NCBI GenBank assembly: GCA_963971225.1
Contig: CAXARI010000090.1
Location: 79,001-143,000 of the forward strand
Origin: Melieria omissa
Taxonomy: Eukaryota; Arthropoda; Insecta; Diptera; Ulidiidae
Direction of reading: 5' to 3'
Length of the DNA: 64,000 nt
Positions 56,833 to 64,000 of this stretch are shown one piece after another; the stretch's first letter is position 1, and each line of letters opens with the position of its first letter. A program made the position numbers and the translations under genes. The notes beneath the pieces were generated by a model, which had not been told where the DNA came from, did not search any database, and saw only the letters and a program-made list of their open reading frames with translations.

Positions 56833-59800
56833 TAAATAATAAGGCATAATATTATTAAAATCCGTTAACGGGTCGAGATTTAACAGCCATAATTTCGATC
56901 ATGCTGCCGGTGGGATATTTTTTTATTTACCAAATTATTGAAAGGTGGTCACTCTGGCTTAATTTTGACGCCATTTTGATTAAAGTGATTGTGCGTACTT
57001 AGGTTCCACAAGCATTTGATTGGTTATATAGATCAGAGGTGCATTCTTTCAATCAGTCGTTGTTGTGACAGCAACGAAGCAACACGTGTGGGGGCTGCGC
57101 GGATTTTTGTTTTGTTTCCTCAAGAAATTCTATGTATGAAAAAAAATTAGATGCTTTTGTTGTTGTAGTTTTTGTTTTGGCGATTGGTTGGCCTTTCGGC
57201 AATGACAAATGGGAACATTATATTTTTTTCACTTATAATTTTAAGGGTCAAGCGAAATGCACAATGTGCTTTCAACTAATTCAATTAATTATTTAATTAT
57301 TTATTATTATTTAATTTGTTTGCATTTTTTTGGGCAACTTTAAATGTATTGGTTTTTGCTTTTCCATAAGAAGACTTTGGGCACCCCTGATATAGATGTA
57401 TCATGTGGTCGATATCACTTTTCCACAACGAAATTCTCCTGCATTATTTGAGATAGCGAGAAGATTGACCCCATTTATGAAAGCTCAAAACTCCAGCTAG
57501 GTTTTAAGGTTATTATTTTTTCTATAAACCTAGAATCATCATATTTTACAAGCATTTTATCGATTTTGCAGTAGGCAGCCATTTAATGTCACTCTTGCGC
57601 ATCGATCTGTTCATGATTGCCTAATAGTAATCAAATTATTGATTTAATTTGATAAAGCTGCAATCTCTAGCTACATTTTAAGGGGTTTTTTATTAACGTA
57701 ACCCATACCGTTTGGAATCTATAAGCACTTTAGTGGTGAGTGTGTATTTTGTAATAGGCAGTTTTTCAATGTTATCCTTGCGCATCGATATGCTCATTAT
57801 TCCTGAAGGATAATGAAAAGTTAGGGACCAATATAGAAAGCAGAAGACTCTGGCTAAATTTTAAGGGGTCAATTATTAATATGCACTTATGCATTTGGTG
57901 TTGACAAGCATTTTAGTGGTTGCACCCAAGTAGCAATTTTTTCAAAGTCACCGTTCCAAATCGATTTGCTTTCGAACCTTGGGGTATAGAAGGATGATTG
58001 ATACCATTATAGAAAGCATACGAGTCTAGCTAAATAATAAGGCATAATATTATTAAAATCCGTTAACGGGTCGAGATTTAACAGCCATAATTTCGATCAT
58101 GCTGCCGGTGGGATATTTTTTTATTTACCAAATTATTGAAAGGTGGTCACTCTGGCATAATTTTGACGCCATTTTGATTAAAGTGATTGTGCGTACTTAG
58201 GTTCCACAAGCATTTGATTGGTTATATAGATCAGAGGTGCATTCTTTCAATCAGTCGTTGTTGTGACAGCAACGAAGCAACACGTGTGGGGGCTGCGCGG
58301 ATTTTTGTTTTGTTTCCTCAAGAAATTCTATGTATGAAAAAAAATTAGATGCTTTTGTTGTTGTAGTTTTTGTTTTGGCGATTGGTTGGCCTTTCGGCAA
58401 TGACAAATGGGAACATTATATTTTTTTCACTTATAATTTGAAGGGTCAAGCGAAATGCACAATGTGCTTTCAACTAATTCAATTAATTAAATAATTTGTT
58501 TGCATTTTTTTGGGCAACTTTAAATGTATTGGTTTTTGCTTTTCCATAAGAAGACTTTGGGCACCCCTGATATAGATGTATCATGTGGTCGATATCACTT
58601 TTCCACAACGAAATTCTCCTGCATTATTTGAGATAGCGAGAAGATTGACCCCATTTATGAAAGCTGAAAACTCCAGCTAGGTTTTAAGGTTATTATTTTT
58701 TCTATAAACCTAGAATCATCATATTTTACAAGCATTTTATCGATTTTGCAGTAGGCAGCCATTTAATGTCACTCTTGCGCATCGATCTGTTCATGATTGC
58801 CTAATAGTAATCAAATTATTGATTTAATTTGATAAAACTGCAATCTCTAGCTACATTTTAAGGGGTTTTTTATTAACGTAACCTATACCGTTTGGAATCT
58901 ATAAGCACTTTAGTGGTGAGTGTGTATTTTGTAATAGGCAGTTTTTCAATGTTATCCTTGCGCATCGATATGCTCATTATTCCTGAAGGATAATGAAAAG
59001 TTAGGGACCAATATAGAAAGCATAAGACTCTGGCTAAATTTTAAGGGGTCAATTATTAATATGCACTTATGCATTTGGTGTTGACAAGCATTTTAGTGGT
59101 TGCACCCAAGTAGCAATTTTTTCAAAGTCACCGTTCCAAATCGATTTGCTTTCGAACCTTGGGGTATAGAAGGATGATTGATACCATTATAGAAAGCATA
59201 CGAGTCTAGCTAAATAATAAGGCATAATATTATTAAAATCCGTTAACGGGTCGAGATTTAACAGCCATAATTTCGATCATGCTGCCGGTGGAATATTTTT
59301 TTATTTACCAAATTATTGAAAGGTGGTCACTCTGGCTTAATTTTGACGCCATTTTGATTAAAGTGATTGTGCGTACTTAGGTTCCACAAGCATTTGATTG
59401 GTTATATAGATCAGAGGTGCATTCTTTCAATCAGTCGTTGTTGTGACAGCAACGAAGCAACACGTGTGGGGGCTGCGCGGATTTTTGTTTTGTTTCCTCA
59501 AGAAATTCTATGTATGAAAAAAAATTAGATGCTTTTGTTGTTTTTGTTTTGGCGATTGGTTGGCCTTTCGGCAATGACAAATGGGAACATTATATTTTTT
59601 TCACTTATAATTTTAAGGGTCAAGCGAAATGCACAATGTGCTTTCAACTAATTCAATTAATTAAATAATTTGTTTGCATTTTTTTGGGCAACTTTAAATG
59701 TATTGGTTTTTGCTTTTCCATAAGAAGACTTTGGGCACCCCTGATATAGATGTATCATGTGGTCGATATCACTTTTCCACAACGAAATTCTCCTGCATTA

Positions 59801-61582
59801 TTTGAGATAGCGAGAAGATTGACCCCATTTATGAAAGCTCAAAACTCCAGCTAGGTTTTAAGGTTATTATTTTTTCTATAAACCTAGAATCATCATATTT
59901 TACAAGCATTTTATCGATTTTGCAGTAGGCAGCCATTTAATGTCACTCTTGCGCATCGATCTGTTCATGATTGCCTAATAGTAATCAAATTATTGATTTA
60001 ATTTGATAAAGCTGCAATCTCTAGCTACATTTTAAGGGGTTTTTTATTAACGTAACCCATACCGTTTGGAATCTATAAGCACTTTAGTGGTGAGTGTGTA
60101 TTTTGTAATAGGCAGTTTTTCAATGTTATCCTTGCGCATCGATATGCTCATTATTCCTGAAGGATAATGAAAAGTTAGGGACCAATATAGAAAGCATAAG
60201 ACTCTGGCTAAATTTTAAGGGGTCAATTATTAATATGCACTTATGCATTTGGTGTTGACAAGCATTTTAGTGGTTGCACCCAAGTAGCAATTTTTTCAAA
60301 GTCACCGTTCCAAATCGATTTGCTTTCGAACCTTGGGGTATAGAAGGATGATTGATACCATTATAGAAAGCATACGAGTCTAGCTAAATAATAAGGCATA
60401 ATATTATTAAAATCCGTTAACGGGTCGAGATTTAACAGCTATAATTTCGATCATGCTGCCGGTGGGATATTTTTTTATTTACAAAATTATTGAAAGGTGG
60501 TCACTCTGGCTTAATTTTGACGCCATTTTGATTAAAGTGATTGTGCGTACTTAGGTTCCACAAGCATTTGATTGGTTATATAGATCAGAGGTGCATTCTT
60601 TCAATCAGTCGTTGTTGTGACAGCAACGAAGCAACACGTGTGGGGGCTGCGCGGATTTTTGTTTTGTTTCCTCAAGAAATTCTATGTATGAAAAAAATTT
60701 AGATGCTTTTGTTGTTGTAGTTTTTGTTTTGGCGATTGGTTGGCCTTTCGGCAATGACAAATGGGAACATTATATTTTTTTCACTTATAATTTTAAGGGT
60801 CAAGCGAAATGCACAATGTGCTTTCAACTAATTCAATTAATTATTTAATTATTTATTATTATTTAATTTGTTTGCATTTTTTTGGGCAACTTTAAATGTA
60901 TTGGTTTTTGCTTTTCCATAAGAAGACTTTGGGCACCCCTGATATAGATGTATCATGTGGTCGATATCACTTTTCCACAACGAAATTCTCCTGCATTATT
61001 TGAGATAGCGAGAAGATTGACCCCATTTATGAAAGCTCAAAACTCCAGCTAGGTTTTAAGGTTATTATTTTTTCTATAAACCTAGAATCATCATATTTTA
61101 CAAGCATTTTATCGATTTTGCAGTAGGCAGCCATTTAATGTCACTCTTGCGCATCGATCTGTTCATGATTGCCTAATAGTAATCAAATTATTGATTTAAT
61201 TTGATAAAGCTGCAATCTCTAGCTACATTTTAAGGGGTTTTTTATTAACGTAACCCATACCGTTTGGAATCTATAAGCACTTTAGTGGTGAGTGTGTATT
61301 TTGTAATAGGCAGTTTTTCAATGTTATCCTTGCGCATCGATATGCTCATTATTCCTGAAGGATAATGAAAAGTTAGGGACCAATATAGAAAGCAGAAGAC
61401 TCTGGCTAAATTTTAAGGGGTCAATTATTAATATGCACTTATGCATTTGGTGTTGACAAGCATTTTAGTGGTTGCACCCAAGTAGCAATTTTTTCAAAGT
61501 CACCGTTCCAAATCGATTTGCTTTCGAACCTTGGGGTATAGAAGGATGATTGATACCATTATAGAAAGCATACGAGTCTAGC
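56833..61582 (+). repeat. Four-monomer higher-order repeat B, copy 2 (units 49-52)
   Basis: This second 4,750-bp block has the same unit lengths and markers as copy 1. The one difference I spotted is A instead of G at 59292 (GGTGGAATAT). Such near-identity over 4.75 kb implies a very recent block duplication, unless an assembler duplicated the block. Confidence 0.93.
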
Positions 61583-62762
61583 TAAATAATAAGGCATAAT
61601 ATTATTAAAATCCGTTAACGGGTCGAGATTTAACAGCCATAATTTCGATCATGCTGCCGGTGGGATATTTTTTTATTTACCAAATTATTGAAAGGTGGTC
61701 ACTCTGGCTTAATTTTGACGCCATTTTGATTAAAGTGATTGTGCGTACTTAGGTTCCACAAGCATTTGATTGGTTATATAGATCAGAGGTGCATTCTTTC
61801 AATCAGTCGTTGTTGTGACAGCAACGAAGCAACACGTGTGGGGGCTGCGCGGATTTTTGTTTTGTTTCCTCAAGAAATTCTATGTATGAAAAAAAATTAG
61901 ATGCTTTTGTTGTTGTAGTTTTTGTTTTGGCGATTGGTTGGCCTTTCGGCAATGACAAATGGGAACATTATATTTTTTTCACTTATAATTTTAAGGGTCA
62001 AGCGAAATGCACAATGTGCTTTCAACTAATTCAATTAATTAAATAATTTGTTTGCATTTTTTTGGGCAACTTTAAATGTATTGGTTTTTGCTTTTCCATA
62101 AGAAGACTTTGGGCACCCCTGATATAGATGTATCATGTGGTCGATATCACTTTTCCACAACGAAATTCTCCTGCATTATTTGAGATAGCGAGAAGATTGA
62201 CCCCATTTATGAAAGCTCAAAACTCCAGCTAGGTTTTAAGGTTATTATTTTTTCTATAAACCTAGAATCATCATATTTTACAAGCATTTTATCGATTTTG
62301 CAGTAGGCAGCCATTTAATGTCACTCTTGCGCATCGATCTGTTCATGATTGCCTAATAGTAATCAAATTATTGATTTAATTTGATAAAGCTGCAATCTCT
62401 AGCTACATTTTAAGGGGTTTTCTATTAACGTAACCCATACCGTTTGGAATCTATAAGCACTTTAGTGGTGAGTGTGTATTTTGTAATAGGCAGTTTTTCA
62501 ATGTTATCCTTGCGCATCGATATGCTCATTATTCCTGAAGGATAATGAAAAGTTAGGGACCAATATAGAAAGCAGAAGACTCTGGCTAAATTTTAAGGGG
62601 TCAATTATTAATATGCACTTATGCATTTGGTGTTGACAAGCATTTTAGTGGTTGCACCCAAGTAGCAATTTTTTCAAAGTCACCGTTCCAAATCGATTTG
62701 CTTTCGAACCTTGGGGTATAGAAGGATGATTGATACCATTATAGAAAGCATACGAGTCTAGC
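61583..62762 (+). repeat. Satellite unit 53
   Basis: This is a 1,180-bp monomer that begins like slot 1 of higher-order repeat B (TTTTAAGGG) but is the short form. It carries GCAGAAGAC and a private TTTTCTATTAACG near 62421. The switch away from the slot 1 pattern lies by offset about 455, so the right-hand breakpoint of block B is probably in its first half. Confidence 0.88.
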
Positions 62763-63095
62763 TAAATAATAAGGCATAATATTATTAAAATCCGTTAACG
62801 GGTCGAGATTTAACAGCCATAATTTCGATCATGCTGCCGGTGGGATATTTTTTTATTTACCAAATTATTGAAAGGTGGTCACTCTGGCTTAATTTTGACG
62901 CCATTTTGATTAAAGTGATTGTGCGTACTTAGGTTCCACAAGCATTTGATTGGTTATATAGATCAGAGGTGCATTCTTTCAATCAGTCGTTGTTGTGACA
63001 GCAACGAAGCAACACGTGTGGGGGCTGCGCGGATTTTTGTTTTGTTTCCTCAAGAAATTCTATGTATGAAAAAAAATTAGATGCTTTTGTTGTTG

Positions 63096-63097
63096 TA
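63096..63097. repeat. TA target-site duplication, left copy
   Basis: The empty site in other monomers reads GTTGTTGTAGTTTTTG, with one TA at offset 334-335. Here TA occurs at 63096-63097 and again at 63839-63840, and removing the element plus one TA restores the normal monomer exactly. The 53 empty monomers make this insertion point unambiguous. Confidence 0.96.
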
Positions 63098-63127
63098 TCA
63101 GGTGTACAACTTTGCTTCCGCCGTTTT
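63098..63127. repeat. Left terminal inverted repeat of mariner
   Basis: These thirty bases starting TCAGGTGTACAACTTTG are the exact reverse complement of 63809-63838. This is the transposase-gene 3' end. The similarity breaks at 63128. In mariners the N-terminal domain of the transposase binds these ends. Confidence 0.96.
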
Positions 63128-63144
63128 TTTCCAAAATTAAAAGC

Positions 63145-63150
63145 TTTATT
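63145..63150 (-). promoter_or_regulatory. Candidate polyadenylation signal of mariner
   Basis: The minus strand reads AATAAA, beginning 24 bases past the transposase stop codon and before the terminal inverted repeat. The position fits a 3'-end signal, but in AT-rich DNA the hexamer alone is weak evidence. Confidence 0.45.
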
Positions 63151-63173
63151 GCGAAAAAGTGCTTACAGATGTA

Positions 63174-63500
63174 TTATTCAAAGTATTGTCCGTCGCTAGC
63201 GACAACTTTCTCCCATCTTTCCGGCAATTTTCGGATCCCGGCTCGAAAAAAGGAGTCCTCTTTTGACGCTATCCATGAAGCAATCCATTTTTCCAATTCT
63301 TCGAAGGATTGAAAATGTTGATCTGCCAGGCCGTGTGCCATCGAACGGAATAGGTGGAAGTCAGAAGGGGCGACATCTGGGGAATACGGCGGGTGGGGCA
63401 AGACTTCCCATTTCAGCGTTTCCAGGTACTTTTTGACCACTTTTGCGACGTGAGGCCGAGCATTGTCGTGTTGGAGGATGACTTGGTCATGTCGCTCCTC
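63174..63500 (-). pseudogene. Mariner transposase, C-terminal fragment
   Basis: This is the last ~108 codons of the transposase, from EERHDQVILQ to DGQYFE and a TAA at 63174-63176. It contains HDNARPH, whose Asp is the second catalytic residue, and PPYSPDVAPSD, whose last Asp is the third. Exactly 34 residues separate them, the D,D(34)D signature of mariners. The first catalytic Asp (family motif TGDEKW) lies in the deleted middle. The fragment is one frame off from the N-terminal piece. An open frame extends it upstream to 63542, but those residues come from the N-terminal coding DNA read out of frame. I saw no stop or frameshift within the fragment, so it has decayed little. Confidence 0.94.
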
Positions 63501-63502
63501 CA
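63495..63502. other. Internal deletion junction of mariner
   Basis: This is where the N-terminal coding sequence (…FKNG) meets the C-terminal coding sequence (EERHDQ…). About 540 bp are absent relative to a typical member and the joined frames do not match. The exact breakpoint and any microhomology need a full-length relative for comparison. Confidence 0.85.
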
Positions 63503-63666
63503 TTTTTAAAACGTTGAAACCACTCCCGACACGTTCTTTCACTCAGAGCAGCATCACCGTAAGTTTCTGAGAGCATTCGATGCGCTTCAGCTGCATTTTT
63601 TTTCGAATTGTAACAGAAAAGTAAAACTTCCCGCAAATGGCGAGAATTGGGCACATAAACGGACAT
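63499..63666 (-). pseudogene. Mariner transposase, N-terminal fragment
   Basis: This is the first ~56 codons of the transposase, from ATG at 63666 (MSVYVPNSRH) to ...WFQRFKNG. This start was chosen because family proteins begin M-S-x-x-VPN; the frame stays open 11 codons further upstream to 63699 but that stretch looks like leader. In the family this region forms the first helix-turn-helix of the domain that binds the inverted repeats. After the deletion junction the frame reads GAT and stops at 63487, so a translated product would be about 59 residues. It lacks the second helix-turn-helix and the whole catalytic domain. Whether such a fragment could bind transposon ends or interfere with full-length transposase is speculation. 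Confidence 0.93.
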
Positions 63667-63704
63667 TTTCGAGCGTGAATAATACGAAAACAAGAACAAC
63701 TGTC

Positions 63705-63709
63705 ACTGA
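63705..63709 (-). promoter_or_regulatory. Possible arthropod initiator (TCAGT) of mariner
   Basis: TCAGT on the minus strand matches the arthropod transcription-initiator consensus. If the A (63707) is +1, the leader before the transposase ATG is 41 bases, a plausible length. No clear downstream promoter element is seen, and the five-base match could be chance. Confidence 0.3.
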
Positions 63710-63808
63710 AACGGCAATGACAATTCGTTAGGCACTGTCCACACTCACTTTAAAGGCATTACCATCTATGTATTTCAACCAGCCTCAGCCGGTACAGCCA
63801 CCTATCGG

Positions 63809-63838
63809 AAAACGGCGGAAGCAAAGTTGTACACCTGA
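63809..63838. repeat. Right terminal inverted repeat of mariner
   Basis: This is the exact reverse complement of 63098-63127, ending CAAAGTTGTACACCTGA. It lies upstream of the transposase start. A 30 of 30 match between the ends is consistent with a recent insertion. Confidence 0.96.
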
Positions 63839-63840
63839 TA
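63839..63840. repeat. TA target-site duplication, right copy
   Basis: This is the second TA flanking the element. It is followed by GTTTTTGTTTTGGCG, which continues the satellite spacer without loss. Confidence 0.96.
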
Positions 63841-63866
63841 GTTTTTGTTTTGGCGATTGGTTGGCC

Positions 63867-63870
63867 TTTT
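63867..63870. other. Satellite deletion junction next to mariner
   Basis: The monomer reads TTGGCCTTT as at offset 358-364, then continues TATCGATTTTGCAG as from offset 708. TTT is present on both sides of the normal sequences (GGCCTTT/CGG and GCATTT/TATCG), so the join has about 3 bp of microhomology. About 343 bp of a short-form monomer are lost. The junction lies 27-30 bases from the right TA of the mariner. Confidence 0.9.
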
Positions 63871-64000
63871 ATCGATTTTGCAGTAGGCAGCCATTTAATG
63901 TCACTCTTGCGCATCGATCTGTTCATGATTGCCTAATAGTAATCAAATTATTGATTTAATTTGATAAAGCTGCAATCTCTAGCTACATTTTAAGGGGTTT

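Larger units (their letters stand above)
63098..63838 (-). mobile_element. Internally deleted mariner transposon, mauritiana-like
   Basis: This 741-bp element has perfect 30-bp terminal inverted repeats beginning TCAGGTGTACAAC and a duplicated TA on each side, the hallmarks of the mariner/Tc1 group. On the minus strand it keeps the first ~56 and last ~108 codons of a mariner transposase. Family members are about 1.3 kb with ~345 codons, so roughly 180 codons (~540 bp) are gone, which accounts for the short length. The sequence VPN...FCYNSKKNAAEAHRML and the tail LPERWEKVVASDGQYFE match my memory of mauritiana-subfamily transposases. It is non-autonomous, but its intact ends could in principle be recognised by a transposase made elsewhere. 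Subfamily placement is by memory, not alignment. Confidence 0.96.
1..64000. repeat. Satellite array of ~1,180-bp head-to-tail monomers
   Basis: The same ~1,180-bp sequence recurs in one orientation across the window, interrupted only by the mariner insertion at 63098-63838. Taking the motif TAAATAATAAGGC as monomer start, units 1-54 begin at 1, 1181, 2379, 3559, 4739, 5937, 7116, 8314, 9494, 10692, 11872, 13052, 14232, 15412, 16592, 17772, 18952, 20132, 21312, 22513, 23714, 24894, 26074, 27272, 28452, 29632, 30812, 31992, 33190, 34370, 35550, 36730, 37910, 39108, 40288, 41468, 42648, 43828, 45006, 46186, 47366, 48546, 49726, 50903, 52083, 53281, 54461, 55635, 56833, 58031, 59211, 60385, 61583 and 62763. 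Monomers differ by a handful of substitutions, so the array is strongly homogenised. It starts and ends mid-array, so its true length is unknown. A heterochromatic or centromeric site is inference only. Confidence 0.98.
62763..64000 (+). repeat. Satellite unit 54, interrupted and internally deleted
   Basis: Offsets 1-335 of this monomer are normal (62763-63097). The 741-bp mariner follows, then 30 bases continuing the monomer after the duplicated TA, then a jump to offset about 708. It continues normally to offset 838 at the window end. Apart from the mariner, about 343 bp are missing relative to a short-form monomer, or about 361 bp if the unit was long form. It is the only one of 54 units with an insertion or a large deletion. 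Confidence 0.93.

Noticed and set aside
63112..63312. 66-codon plus-strand frame inside the mariner
   Set aside because: It is antisense to the genuine transposase C-terminal fragment, whose D,D(34)D spacing proves the minus strand is the coding one.
63768..63959. 63-codon plus-strand frame spanning the mariner end and satellite
   Set aside because: It crosses the right inverted repeat, the TA duplication and the satellite deletion junction, so it is a chance fusion frame.
1..64000. CRISPR array
   Set aside because: The repeats are ~1.2 kb and contiguous with no unique spacers, and the embedded element is a eukaryotic-type mariner.

Overview
This window is almost entirely one satellite-DNA array from a eukaryotic genome, most likely an insect. 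The insect call rests on the embedded mariner element, whose transposase remnants most resemble the mauritiana subfamily known mainly from insects, and on an AT-rich kilobase-scale satellite. I could not name the species. I found no cellular protein-coding gene, tRNA, rRNA or CRISPR array.

Layout: 53 complete head-to-tail monomers fill 1-62762 and a 54th, damaged monomer runs from 62763 past the window end. The basic monomer is 1,180 bp, and 39 of the 53 are that length or within a few bases of it. Eleven are 1,198 bp because of an 18-bp AT-rich insertion near monomer offset 460, and two (units 19 and 20) are 1,201 bp. One 1,174-bp allele with a 6-bp deletion occurs twice. Inside each monomer, offsets about 430-1180 and on to about 265 of the next are built from degraded subrepeats of about 174-184 bp. 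Offsets about 265-430 are a non-repetitive spacer.

Above the monomer lies a higher-order structure, read from shared private variants. Units 5-10 alternate short and long. Units 21-35 are three copies of a 5-monomer, 5,918-bp block (23714-41467). Units 36 and 37 look like an identical tandem pair. Units 45-52 are two copies of a 4-monomer, 4,750-bp block (52083-61582). The pattern fits repeated unequal exchange and conversion.

Near the right end, a 741-bp internally deleted mariner element (63098-63838) sits in the spacer of unit 54, flanked by a TA target duplication and perfect 30-bp inverted repeats. It keeps about 56 N-terminal and 108 C-terminal codons of its transposase on the minus strand, out of frame with each other, and lacks the first catalytic aspartate. 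Thirty bases beyond it, about 343 bp of satellite are missing across a short microhomology, then the array resumes to the window end. The element cannot make its own transposase. Its intact ends suggest a young insertion that could have been moved by a transposase supplied elsewhere.
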